Source: Spartobacteria bacterium LR76
GTDB taxonomy: Bacteria > Verrucomicrobiota > Verrucomicrobiia > Chthoniobacterales > Terrimicrobiaceae
DNA length: 64,000 nucleotides
Direction: 5' to 3'
Assembly: GCA_003054655.1 (NCBI GenBank)
Contig: QAYZ01000012.1
Span: 248,001 to 312,000, forward strand
A program made the translations under genes and the position numbers. The notes beneath the pieces are model-generated. The model did not search any database, was not told where the DNA came from, and was given only the letters and a program-made list of their open reading frames with translations. Positions 52,186 to 60,689 of this stretch are shown piece after piece (position 1 is the first letter of the stretch; every line of letters begins with the position of its first letter).

Positions 52186-52213
52186 GTCCCACAAAAAGTC
52201 AATATTGTGGGAC
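52186..52213. promoter_or_regulatory. Operator-like inverted repeat of the ParDE module
   Basis: GTCCCACAA (52186-52194) and TTGTGGGAC (52205-52213) form a perfect 9-bp inverted repeat with a ten-base spacer directly upstream of the antitoxin gene. Antitoxins of this class repress their own operon at such sites. Confidence 0.65.
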
Positions 52214-52326
52214 GGAGAGAAGCTCCTTTGGAGAGGAGCCGCCTTTGTTTCGCTATCTGCTGGTGGTGCGGGTTGGAGCCTCCGGCGGTGTAGGGGAACG
52301 GACCCTTGGGCTGCGGATGCTTTTTC

Positions 52327-53487
52327 TTAGCACCGCAGCAACTTCAGATAGCTGGCCGAATTAAGCAAAGTCCCGCAATACCCGCGGTCCCCCATGGCGA
52401 TGTCGGCGACGAAGTCGGTGAGGCGCTGGCCGTGGTGGCGGAAGGCCCAGGCGCGCAGGCGGGGGTGGTGGTACAAGAATCGCGCGAGGAAGCGGGCGGC
52501 GCGGAGTTCGTTGAGAATGGCTGGGCGCAGGAGGCTCAGGTAGCGATTTGCGGCGGTGGCGGGATCAAAGCGCGATTCGAGGAGTGCCGTGGCGGCGAGC
52601 TGGCCGCTGAGGAGGGAATTCGAGATCCCCTCGGCGGTGATGGGGTCGACGAGTCCGGCGGCGTCGCCGACGAGGAGGATGCGGCCCCGTGCGAGAGGCT
52701 CCCGGCGGGGCGCGAGAGGAATGAGCCAGCCGTGGCGCTCGATCTTCACGATCTCGCCGAGAGGGAAGCGCGACATGTATTCCTCGAGCCGTTTTTGCAG
52801 ATCGCGGTAGCGCGGGGTGACGCTGAGGATGCCGATCGAGAGATGGTCGTGCTTCGGAAAGACCCAGGCGTAGCCCGACTCGATGACATCGAAGTCAAAC
52901 CGCGCGTCGTCCTGGATGCGGGCAAAGTCGCCGGGAGCCACCGTCACCTCCCATTCCAGCGCCGGGGCGAGGTGCGGCAGGTCGGACCAGCCTCCCGCCT
53001 TTGCCACCACGCTGTGGATGCCATCGGCTCCGATGACGAAGCGGGCTTGAAATCGGCGCGTGTCGCTTTCCAAAGTGACGCCGTCGGCGGTTTCCGAAAT
53101 GCGGCGGATCGGGCAAGACTCGACGAGTTCGGCTCCGGCATCGCGGGCGGCGAGGGCGAGGCGGTGGTCGAGCTCCGGCCGCATGGTCATGTGAACGAGC
53201 GGTTCCGGTCGCGTGGCAGAGAGAGTGGGACCGCCGCTGAGAAAGTTGAGAGCAATGGTGCGAAACTCCCGCTCGACGGCGAGGTCCGCGGCCTCGGGCA
53301 GCCGACGGTACGCACGCCCGAGCACACCGCCGCCACAGGTCTTGTAGCGCGGCAGAGCGGCTTTATCGAGGAGCGCCACACGAGCACCCCCCTCGGCGAG
53401 GAGCCGGGCGGCGGTGCTGCCGGCCGGGCCTGTGCCGACGATGGCGACATCGTAGGTTGGGACGGGATCTGGACTCTCGAGGTGCAA
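52327..53487 (-). CDS. Geranylgeranyl-reductase-family FAD oxidoreductase
   Basis: 386 aa. N-terminal FAD Rossmann motif VAIVGTGPAGSTAARLLAEG, then the family signature KTCGGGVLGRAY (Cys in C-G-G-G), VIGADGIHSVVAKAGG and GRILLVGDAAGLVDPITAEG, which bind FAD. YAWVFPKHDHLSIGI is also characteristic. These enzymes reduce double bonds of isoprenoid chains, for example in quinones or lipids, or belong to related monooxygenase-like groups. The exact substrate is unknown. It stands alone on the minus strand. Confidence 0.88.
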   Translation of the reverse strand: MHLESPDPVPTYDVAIVGTGPAGSTAARLLAEGGARVALLDKAALPRYKTCGGGVLGRAYRRLPEAADLAVEREFRTIALNFLSGGPTLSATRPEPLVHMTMRPELDHRLALAARDAGAELVESCPIRRISETADGVTLESDTRRFQARFVIGADGIHSVVAKAGGWSDLPHLAPALEWEVTVAPGDFARIQDDARFDFDVIESGYAWVFPKHDHLSIGILSVTPRYRDLQKRLEEYMSRFPLGEIVKIERHGWLIPLAPRREPLARGRILLVGDAAGLVDPITAEGISNSLLSGQLAATALLESRFDPATAANRYLSLLRPAILNELRAARFLARFLYHHPRLRAWAFRHHGQRLTDFVADIAMGDRGYCGTLLNSASYLKLLRC

Positions 53488-53695
53488 GCTGTCGCTACCT
53501 AATGCGCGGACTTTCCCCCGGCGAGGAAAATTCCTCCAAAAAGGCTGCCCGGTGATTACCCGGGTACGCGTGGGACTGGGAGGGATGATGGACGTTGCGA
53601 TACAACGCGTTTTTGAGGTGCCGACAGTTTATCGAAGGAAATTTGCTCCGAAATTAGCGGCTGACGGGAGGCGTGTTCTCCCGTATTCGTGAGGT

Positions 53696-54373
53696 ATGCA
53701 GTGCTCTCCCGAAACACGGCGCAAGGTCCTGTTGCTGGATGATCATCCCATCGTCCTGCTCGCGGTAAAGACGATGCTGTCGGACTGCGCGGATTTTGAG
53801 TTGTGCGAAACGCCGAAGCCGGGGCATCCGCTGCTGGCCTGGGTGGAGCGGCAGATGCCGGATCTGGTCATCCTCGACCTGCTGCTTGATGGGCGGAGCG
53901 GGCTGGACCTGCTGCCGGGTATCCTGCGAGTGGCTCCGTCGGCCCGGGTGGTGATATATTCCAGTCTCGATGAGACGCGTCACGGGCTCCGGGCTTTCCG
54001 CCTGGGCGCCAAGGGCTATGTGATGAAAAGCGCGCCGCACGAGCAACTGCTGGAGGCTCTGCGCAAGGTGGCGGCAGGCGGATTGTTTGCCAGTGAGAGC
54101 ATGCTCCAGCTCCTCATGAACGAGGCGGCTGGAGGAGAGATGAGCACCGAAGGTTTGGACGGGCTCACCAGCCAGCAGTTGCATGTGTTTCGCCTGCTGG
54201 GCGAGGGCTACGACACTGGGCAGATCGCGGCGCGCCTCGGCGTGAGCCCGGAGACGGTGCAGAGCCATCGCGAGCGCATCAAGCAGAAGTTCCATCTGCT
54301 CCCGGGCGGGGATCTCGTGTGCAGTGCGGAGGCGTATTGCGAGAGAGAATCCTCAAGCAGGCGGGAGTCTTGA
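53696..54373 (+). CDS. NarL/LuxR-type response regulator
   Basis: 225 aa. Receiver domain at about 8-125: VLLLDDHPIV (acidic pocket), phosphoacceptor in LVILDLLLDG (D61), the Ser of VVIYSSLDE, and the Lys of YVMKSAP. LuxR-type HTH at about 150-215: LTSQQLHVFRLLGEGYDTGQ and VSPETVQSHRERIKQKF. It pairs with the histidine kinase that begins inside its last codons, so the two are co-expressed. Target genes are unknown. Confidence 0.92.
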   Translation: MQCSPETRRKVLLLDDHPIVLLAVKTMLSDCADFELCETPKPGHPLLAWVERQMPDLVILDLLLDGRSGLDLLPGILRVAPSARVVIYSSLDETRHGLRAFRLGAKGYVMKSAPHEQLLEALRKVAAGGLFASESMLQLLMNEAAGGEMSTEGLDGLTSQQLHVFRLLGEGYDTGQIAARLGVSPETVQSHRERIKQKFHLLPGGDLVCSAEAYCERESSSRRES

Positions 54374-55734
54374 AAGCGACCGGACAGAGCTGGGGAAAGG
54401 CCTCCCCCGAAAGTCGGCGGCAATTCCTGGAGGAGATCACCCCGGGGAACCTCACACGCATGGCGTGGGTCGCCGGAGTTTACCTACCCATCAGCGCCAG
54501 CGGGCTGGTGTATAACCTGATCTACGTGCGGCTGCATGAGATGACTTTCTGGGCGCTCTTCGACATCGGGCTGGGAATCATCTCCCTTTCCCTGGCGCTG
54601 GTGCTGAGAAAGGCGAAGGGCTTTTTTCAGACAAGGCTGTGGGTGATCCGAGTCTACTACGCGTATTGCCTCGTCTCGATGACGGGGTATTACTTCAGCA
54701 CGCAGGCGACGTATCCGAATAATCCCGTGTACGTCCTGGGCCTGCTGATCCCGGCGATGCTCTTTCGTCTGCCGCCGCTGGATTTTCTCATCCTGCTGGG
54801 GGCGACCCATGCCGTCTATCTGGCGGAGCTGTGGACCTCGGCAGGCCCCGAGGGAATCTCCGCCATGGCGCTCTTCCTCGGCACGGACAGCCTGGTGCTG
54901 GCGGTCATCGCCGCGTGGACGCTCTTTTCCAAGGACTGGCAGTCCTTCCTGCGCAGCCGTGCCCTGCGGCGGGCCAATGAGGGGCTGCTCAAGGTGACGG
55001 AGGATCTGAACGAGGTGATGCTCCTCGCCGCCCACGACATCAAGGGCCCGCTTCTGAACATTCGCAGCTTGTTTCGCATTTTGGGGACGAAGCCGGAGTG
55101 GCGGGCCGAGTCCTATCGCGAGGTCGTCGAGGAGTGCGACAAGGCACTGACCGATCTCGTCGAGCTGGTCGGCGGCATGCTCGAGACGCATGAGATCGAG
55201 CAGGGGGCGAGGGAGCCGGAGATCCGGCCTGTGCCGATGGGCGAACTGCTCGCGGCTGTGCGCAGGAATCTGCTGGCTTCGGCTGCGGCCAAGGGCTCCG
55301 AGATCATCATCGACCAACCCGCCTCGGCGGAGCCCTGGCCGACCGATCCCGCCCTGTGCCAGCGAGTGGTGGAAAACCTTCTGAGCAATGCCATCAAGTA
55401 TTCGCCGCCGGGCTCGACGGTGCGCATCGAGTGGCGCAGGGACCCTGACCTTTGCCGGATCGATGTGCGAGATTGCGGGCCGGGCATCCCGGAGGATATC
55501 GGGCCGGAGCTCTTTGAGAAATTTCACCGCACGGGCAATCAACCGACTGCGGGAGAGTCGAGCAGCGGCCTGGGGCTCTTCATCGCGGCGCGCCTGGCGA
55601 AGCTTCTGAATGGCACGATCTCGTACTTCCCCAATCCCGGAGGCGGTGCCGTGTTCCGGCTGGAGCTTCGTCCCTGGGAGGATACGGCGGGTGGTGATTT
55701 TCCCGACGAGAAGCGCGGAGGTGCCGGAGGATAG
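54319..55734 (+). CDS. Membrane sensor histidine kinase
   Basis: 471 aa from GTG 54319; a TTG at 54370, overlapping the regulator stop, is an alternative. About six membrane helices fill residues 45-205 (for example MTFWALFDIGLGIISLSLAL, VYVLGLLIPAMLFRLPPLDF), with no large periplasmic domain, suggesting an intramembrane sensor. The kinase core follows: H-box LLAAHDIKGPLLN (H239), N-box VVENLLSNAIKYSPPG, G1 DCGPGIPEDIG, F-box ELFEKFHRT and G2 SSGLGLFIAARL. It phosphorylates the preceding NarL-type regulator. The D-I-K after the His is unusual compared with the common H-E-L. Confidence 0.9.
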   Translation: MQCGGVLRERILKQAGVLKATGQSWGKASPESRRQFLEEITPGNLTRMAWVAGVYLPISASGLVYNLIYVRLHEMTFWALFDIGLGIISLSLALVLRKAKGFFQTRLWVIRVYYAYCLVSMTGYYFSTQATYPNNPVYVLGLLIPAMLFRLPPLDFLILLGATHAVYLAELWTSAGPEGISAMALFLGTDSLVLAVIAAWTLFSKDWQSFLRSRALRRANEGLLKVTEDLNEVMLLAAHDIKGPLLNIRSLFRILGTKPEWRAESYREVVEECDKALTDLVELVGGMLETHEIEQGAREPEIRPVPMGELLAAVRRNLLASAAAKGSEIIIDQPASAEPWPTDPALCQRVVENLLSNAIKYSPPGSTVRIEWRRDPDLCRIDVRDCGPGIPEDIGPELFEKFHRTGNQPTAGESSSGLGLFIAARLAKLLNGTISYFPNPGGGAVFRLELRPWEDTAGGDFPDEKRGGAGG

Positions 55735-55770
55735 CTTGAGTCGTCGCGGCAGATTTGTTTGTATCGGGGC

Positions 55771-56853
55771 GTGAAGAAGCTCCCCCTTCTCTTGGCGGTG
55801 TGCGTGGGTTTTGCAGCCTATGTTTCCCCGGTCGCGGCCTGTACGCGCGTGGTGCTAAAACTCGACGACGGCACGGTGCTCACAGGGCGGTCGATGGACT
55901 GGATGGATGACATCCAGAATAACCTCTGGGTCTTTCCCCGAGGCATGAAGCGCGATGGCGCGGCGGGTGCGGGCTCCATCAAGTGGGAATCCAAATACGG
56001 GAGCGTGATCACGACGATCTATGAAATCGCCACAGTCGACGGCATCAATGAAAAGGGCCTCGTCGCCAACACTCTCTATCTTGCGGAGTCCGAGTACGGT
56101 GCGGTCGGCGACAAGCCCGCGCTGTGCATCTCCCTTTGGGCGCAATACGTCCTGGACAACTTTGCCACCGTCGCCGAGGCGGTGGCGGCGCTGGAGAAGG
56201 AGCCCTTTCGCATCGTCGCGCCGAAGCTGCCGGACGGTTCGCCTGCCACGGGGCACCTCGCTCTTACTGACACCTCAGGCGACTCGGCCATCTTTGAATA
56301 CATCGACGGCAAGCTCGTGATCCATCACGGCGCGCAGTACACCGTGATGACCAACTCGCCGGAGTATTCGCAGCAGCTTGCCATCGAGAAGTACTGGAGC
56401 GAGGTGGGAGGAACGAACTTCCTGCCCGGGACGGCGCGCGCGGCGGATCGTTTTGCCCGCGCATCCTTCGGCATCCAGTCGGTGCCGCGCGGCATCGACA
56501 AGAGCTTCATCAATGCCGTGCCCGGGCAGGACCTCGCGGTGCAGGGTGTCGCCTCGGTGATGAGCGTCATTCGCTCGGTCAGCGTACCGCTTGGCCTCAC
56601 CACCCCGGGGGAACCCAACATTGCCTCCACCATCTGGCGGACGGTTTCCGACAGCAAACACCTGACGTATTATTACGATTCCGCGACGGTTCCGAATACC
56701 TTCTGGATCGACCTGACGAAGCTGGATTTCTCGCCCGGCGCAGGCGTGAAGCGGCTCCTGCTCACCGGTGGCAAATACTATGCCGGTGAGGCATCGGAGC
56801 ACCTCGAGCCCGCGCAGGCATTCACTCCCCTGGGCGCCACGGCGGCAAAGTAG
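55771..56853 (+). CDS. Choloylglycine-hydrolase/penicillin-V-acylase-family Ntn amidase
   Basis: 360 aa from GTG 55771; TTG 55759 would add four residues. A signal peptide (KKLPLLLAVCVGFAAYVSPV) ends at A-A before CTRVVLKLDDG. That Cys is the expected N-terminal nucleophile of linear amide C-N hydrolases, exposed by signal peptidase. GRSMDWMDD, NEKGLVANTLYLAES, GHLALTDTSGDSAIFEYIDG, YTVMTNSPEY and a late WRTVSDSKHLTYYYDS provide the Arg, Asp, Asn and oxyanion positions. The family cleaves bile-salt amides, penicillin V or N-acyl-homoserine lactones; the substrate here is unknown. The exported form suggests periplasmic action. Confidence 0.9.
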   Translation: MKKLPLLLAVCVGFAAYVSPVAACTRVVLKLDDGTVLTGRSMDWMDDIQNNLWVFPRGMKRDGAAGAGSIKWESKYGSVITTIYEIATVDGINEKGLVANTLYLAESEYGAVGDKPALCISLWAQYVLDNFATVAEAVAALEKEPFRIVAPKLPDGSPATGHLALTDTSGDSAIFEYIDGKLVIHHGAQYTVMTNSPEYSQQLAIEKYWSEVGGTNFLPGTARAADRFARASFGIQSVPRGIDKSFINAVPGQDLAVQGVASVMSVIRSVSVPLGLTTPGEPNIASTIWRTVSDSKHLTYYYDSATVPNTFWIDLTKLDFSPGAGVKRLLLTGGKYYAGEASEHLEPAQAFTPLGATAAK

Positions 56854-56855
56854 GT

Positions 56856-57317
56856 ATGACGCATGCCTCGCGCATCGTCTGGACCGGCAACCGCGGCGAG
56901 GGCACGGCGCATTACCGGAGCTACGACCGCACATGGGACATCGCGGTGCCCGGCAAGCCGGTGATCTCATGCTCGAATGACCCGCTCATCGGCGGCGATC
57001 CCGCAAAGATGAACCCTGAGGACCTGCTGCTTTCCGCGCTCTCCGCCTGCCACATGCTCTGGTATCTGCACTATGCCGCCGATGCGGGCATCGTCGTGAA
57101 GGCTTACGAGGATGAACCCCTTGGGATCGCCGAGACCGGCCCGGGCGGTGCGGGGAGATTTGTCTCCGCCACGCTGCGTCCCCGCATCACCGTGCGCGCC
57201 GGGACGAATCTGGCGGAGGCGCGGAAAATACACGACCGCATCCATGAGGTGTGCTTCATCGCACGCTCGGTGAGCTTTCCCGTCACCTGCGAACCGGTCT
57301 TCACCGTGGAAGCGTGA
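56856..57317 (+). CDS. OsmC/Ohr-family protein
   Basis: 153 aa. The family's order is seen: N-terminal strands WTGNRGEGTAHYRSYDR, GGDPAKMNPEDLLLSALSAC with the first catalytic Cys in the long helix (ALSACHMLWYL), and the second Cys in HEVCFIARSV. Such proteins reduce organic hydroperoxides using the Cys pair and a thiol partner. It starts two bases after the amidase stop, so the two genes are likely co-transcribed. Confidence 0.88.
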   Translation: MTHASRIVWTGNRGEGTAHYRSYDRTWDIAVPGKPVISCSNDPLIGGDPAKMNPEDLLLSALSACHMLWYLHYAADAGIVVKAYEDEPLGIAETGPGGAGRFVSATLRPRITVRAGTNLAEARKIHDRIHEVCFIARSVSFPVTCEPVFTVEA

Positions 57318-57688
57318 TCCTGTTGAATCCTGGATGCTAATTGATGGGGATTGGATTTCCTGCGTTATGCAACCGGATGTTCATCCTTTCTTTGCTTTTG
57401 AAAATGGGGATTTGGCTTTGCGTATGATACGCAAGCTGTTGGATTTTTGGAGATTTCCTGGCGAAATTTTCAGGTGGGGATTGTCTTTGATCTAAGTGGA
57501 TTTTCTAAGGATTTCTTATTTTCAGGGAGTCCGTTGAGCCAGTATTTATAAGGCTTGGCGCGGGGCTGTGGGTGTTTGTGGATTTTTGATCATTGCGGAT
57601 TTTGGGGCCGGTTTCCTCATTCGGAATGAGGCGGGGGTCCATTGGGGTATTGACAAAAATCTAATGATTAGTACCGGATGGCAAAGGC
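57318..57688 (+). promoter_or_regulatory. AT-rich leader with several palindromes upstream of two PEP-CTERM genes
   Basis: 371 bases without a supportable gene and clearly richer in A/T than the surroundings. Palindromes: GCGTATGATACGC (57420-57432), CCTCATTCGGAATGAGG (57615-57631, central G), and CTAATGATTAG (57661-57671) just after TTGACA (57650-57655). The first is a relative of the 13-mer at 34670-34682 ahead of another PEP-CTERM gene. Confidence 0.45.
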
Positions 57689-58342
57689 ATGAAGATCTTC
57701 TCCCCGCTTCTCGCTTGTGTCGTTGTGCTCGGATGTTCCGGTCGTGCGCTTTCGACGGAGTATTTGTCGAATCTCTCGGAAAGTACCTCGGGAACTCTGG
57801 TCGTCGACGGATCGCGCAAGGTCGCCCAGTCCTTCTGGAGCGGCAGCGGCAGCTACAGCCTGATATCCATCATTCTCCTGATGTCGCCGGAATCAGCGAA
57901 CAGTGATCCTCTGCATGTCTCCCTGTTTTCTTCCAGCGGGGAAGAGGTGGGATCGTGGCTCGGGGATTTGGGAACAGGCGATCCTTACAGCAGCGCCGGT
58001 GGCCAACACACGTGGACGCCTGGGGCTTCGATCAATCTCTCCAGCAATACAAAGTACTGGATCGTTCTCGATACAACAGAGAGCGAGCACGGCTACGCAT
58101 GGAACTACACCTCGAGCATGAGTGCGTCCTCGGAGGATGGATGGTCCATCCCGGCGACGAACACGTATGCAGTCGATACCGGGAGCGGGTGGAATTACTC
58201 GGATGGGAGACCTCAGCAGATCGCGGTAACCGCATCGGTGGTTCCAGAGCCTGGCTCTGTCTTTCTTGTCTCTGCCGGTGTGCTGGTTTGTCTCGCCGTG
58301 GTACGTCTGTGGCGGCGGCAGGCTGATGCAGCACCCCTTTAA
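57689..58342 (+). CDS. PEP-CTERM sorting-domain protein
   Basis: 217 aa. Signal peptide MKIFSPLLACVVVLGCSGRA, an extracellular beta domain (VDGSRKVAQSFWSGSGSYSL, LHVSLFSSSGEEVGSWLG, YWIVLDTTESEHGYAWNYT) of the 'choice-of-anchor' type common among PEP-CTERM proteins, then VPEPGSVFLVSAGVLVCLAV and a basic WRRQ tail. The Cys in VLGCSGRA falls near a lipobox-like position but the context is weak. It is probably co-transcribed with the next PEP-CTERM gene, 18 bases downstream. Confidence 0.85.
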   Translation: MKIFSPLLACVVVLGCSGRALSTEYLSNLSESTSGTLVVDGSRKVAQSFWSGSGSYSLISIILLMSPESANSDPLHVSLFSSSGEEVGSWLGDLGTGDPYSSAGGQHTWTPGASINLSSNTKYWIVLDTTESEHGYAWNYTSSMSASSEDGWSIPATNTYAVDTGSGWNYSDGRPQQIAVTASVVPEPGSVFLVSAGVLVCLAVVRLWRRQADAAPL

Positions 58343-58360
58343 AACCCTGTGCTTCCCCTC

Positions 58361-59113
58361 ATGAAAACATCCACCATCCTCGCCGCATCCGCCGTCATCC
58401 TGGGTTCTCTCCTGTCTGCGCCTAGCGGCTGGTCGCAAATGACCTGGAGCGCCCCGGTGAGTATCTCGGGGGATTCCGATGTCAGCACCACCGGATTGTT
58501 GACTTATGCCTATGTTTTCGGGGGCACGGGAAGCGTAACCAGCCAGACGGTGAATGGCGTGACCTTCTCACCCTTTGCCATACCCGGGCAGGAGTCCGGT
58601 TCGCTCACAGTGGGGAATGCGACGCTTTCTGCCACCGAGTTTAACTGGAACGTCACGTCCAGTGACCAGGCCCCCTACGCCAATCTTTCGTCGGATTACC
58701 AGGGGCTATTGGGGGAGAATGCCTTCTCCCATGGGGGCGCGCTGACTCTCACCCTTGGCGGACTCACGGCGGGCCAGACTTATGAAGTCCAGATCTGGAT
58801 CAACAACAGCTTCAACTCCGCTGTCAACTACAGTGCGACGGTCTCGGATGGCAGCCAGGGTTCCTCTGCTGTATCAGGCAATACGAGCGGCCAGATCGGC
58901 GGCCTGGGACAGTACGTCATCGGGGTGGTGACCTTGGGCGGTGAGCAGACTGATCTGCAACTGACCCTGTCCCCGGTATCCGCCGACGCAGGAGTAAATG
59001 CCGTGCAGATTCGAGCCGTTCCGGAGCCCGGCGTTATCAGCTGTGCGCTGGTCGGCTCGGCAGTGGTGGGATGGATGGCCCTGCGGCGTGCTCGCCGTTC
59101 TACGGTGAGCTAG
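58361..59113 (+). CDS. PEP-CTERM sorting-domain protein
   Basis: 250 aa from ATG 58361 (GTG 58349 is an alternative). Signal peptide TSTILAASAVILGSLLSAPS. The body is a beta-sandwich (VNGVTFSPFAIPGQESGSLT, GLTAGQTYEVQIWINNSFNS, QTDLQLTLSPVSADAGVNAV). The C-terminus is a slightly degenerate PEP-CTERM: VPEPGVISCALVGSAVVGWM then ALRRARRS. It forms a pair with the previous gene; both should depend on an exosortase encoded elsewhere. Confidence 0.82.
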   Translation: MKTSTILAASAVILGSLLSAPSGWSQMTWSAPVSISGDSDVSTTGLLTYAYVFGGTGSVTSQTVNGVTFSPFAIPGQESGSLTVGNATLSATEFNWNVTSSDQAPYANLSSDYQGLLGENAFSHGGALTLTLGGLTAGQTYEVQIWINNSFNSAVNYSATVSDGSQGSSAVSGNTSGQIGGLGQYVIGVVTLGGEQTDLQLTLSPVSADAGVNAVQIRAVPEPGVISCALVGSAVVGWMALRRARRSTVS

Positions 59114-59257
59114 GCAGGCAGGGCCATCCGCACCCGTCCGTATGCGGGAGATTCGCGGGGTGCGTTGATCGCCGTGCCGTCGGGGGTTTTCCCGCCGACC
59201 ACTAAGTAATTTTTGTGGTGAATGGCTTACGGCTGCGGAACAAGCGAGGCGTCTCTG

Positions 59258-60289
59258 TTACATCGCGACGATCTCGACGCGGCGGTTCTTGGCGCGTCCG
59301 GCGTCGTCGGTATTGGGCGCGACGGGGGCGGCCATGCCGACGCCCACGGGGATGATCGCGGCGGCGGGCACCTGATATTTTGCGGCGAGGGCTGCGGCTA
59401 CAGCGGCGGCGCGGCGCTTGGAGAGATCCTGGTTGTGGTCGAGTCCGCCCTGGTTGTCGGTGTGGCCGACGATGAGGAATTTCTTGCCGGGTGCGGCATT
59501 GATGGCGGCGGCCATCTCGGTGAGAGCGGCGTCGGAGTCCGGCTTGATCTCGGCCTTATCGGTGTCGAAGTACACGCCGTAGATGGCGACGCGGCCGGTC
59601 TTGGCGATGGACTGCTCGATCTCGGCGGCCTTCACCACGGACATGCGCTGATCCATCGGTTTCGTCTGGAGGACATCGACGCGGAGGATGCAGTTGCCCT
59701 TCTGGATATCGTGTTCCTTGGCCATGGTGCTGTACCCGCTGCCCGAACCATCCTCGATGATGAAGGCGTAGAGGCTGATGTAAATCGGCGCGCCATTCGG
59801 CCCTGTGCCTTCCAGGGCGGCGTACCGCTGCTGGCTGTGGTTGAACTCATGCAGGTACTGGAGGCCATCGGTCTTCTTGGCCTGCGGAAAGATCTGGGCG
59901 ACGAAGCGATTGTACCCATCGTCAAGGTTGTCATCGGCGGCGGTGAAGAGTGTCTTGTAGCCCGCCTCGCCGAGCAGCTCCTGGTATTGACGCACCGCCT
60001 CGAGGGTGGAGGCGTCGCCGGGGAGCTTGTAGTAGATGGTGGTGCGCTGGCCTTCGACGACCTGCTTCTTCGTGTCCTTGAAGCCGGAGGTATTGTAGTC
60101 AAACTGCACCTTCTCCAGCGCGATCGGCATCTCGTCAAATTTCGCAAACCCGTACCAGATGATCTCCGAGCCGGTGATGCGCTTGAGAAACTCGGGGTCC
60201 TTCGCGCCTTTCACATCGGCGGCGGTGGCAGGGAGGACGGTGAGAAGGCCGACGGCGGCTGCGAGAGAGAATACAGTGTGGAGCTGCAT
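59258..60289 (-). CDS. OmpA-family outer-membrane or periplasmic protein
   Basis: 343 aa from ATG 60289, chosen for its AGGAGG Shine-Dalgarno and following signal peptide (MQLHTVFSLAAAVGLLTVLP). The frame is open upstream but lacks both features. Residues about 30-225 are a domain I do not recognise (ITGSEIIWYGFAKFDEMP, TTIYYKLPGDASTLEAV). The C-terminal OmpA domain (about 240-343) binds peptidoglycan: GVYFDTDKAEIKPDSDAAL, FLIVGHTDNQGGLDHNQDLS, KRRAAAVAAAL and KNRRVEIV. It probably tethers the outer envelope to the wall. Confidence 0.88.
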   Translation of the reverse strand: MQLHTVFSLAAAVGLLTVLPATAADVKGAKDPEFLKRITGSEIIWYGFAKFDEMPIALEKVQFDYNTSGFKDTKKQVVEGQRTTIYYKLPGDASTLEAVRQYQELLGEAGYKTLFTAADDNLDDGYNRFVAQIFPQAKKTDGLQYLHEFNHSQQRYAALEGTGPNGAPIYISLYAFIIEDGSGSGYSTMAKEHDIQKGNCILRVDVLQTKPMDQRMSVVKAAEIEQSIAKTGRVAIYGVYFDTDKAEIKPDSDAALTEMAAAINAAPGKKFLIVGHTDNQGGLDHNQDLSKRRAAAVAAALAAKYQVPAAAIIPVGVGMAAPVAPNTDDAGRAKNRRVEIVAM

Positions 60290-60437
60290 AGCGCCTCCTG
60301 TGGCCCATTCCCCGCCGGGCGTCAAGGCCGAGATTCCCTGGGGCAGAGGCTCGGAAATCAGCCGGGGGCCCTTTTGGCGCGCTGTGGATTGCCCGGCGGG
60401 CTTGCTGACTCCCGTACATAGTGATACATCAAGAAGC

Positions 60438-60689
60438 ATGAGCACGATTCAGGCGATACTCGATGTCGAAGCCGATGGCAGCGTGCATCTCCCGTTGCCG
60501 GAGGAGTTGCGGCACGGCAAGGTTATGATCGTGGCGACTCTGACCAAAGTGACCGAGTCAAAGCCTTCCACGCATGCGGTCGATTTCCTGAGAAGGATCT
60601 CGGCGCGCGGCGGCATTTCCAGCATCGCCAACCCGGCGAATTGGGAGCGTGAAAATCGTCAAGATCGCACTCTGCCCGGGCGCGAGTAA
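60438..60689 (+). CDS. VapB-like antitoxin
   Basis: 83 aa from ATG 60438. MSTIQAILDVEADGSVHLPL resembles the short N-terminal DNA-binding strand of AbrB/DUF2281-type antitoxins, and the tail is polar. Assignment rests mainly on its place: its stop overlaps the PIN toxin start (TAATG). TACAT occurs twice exactly ten bases apart just upstream (60415 and 60425), possibly part of its operator. Confidence 0.7.
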   Translation: MSTIQAILDVEADGSVHLPLPEELRHGKVMIVATLTKVTESKPSTHAVDFLRRISARGGISSIANPANWERENRQDRTLPGRE

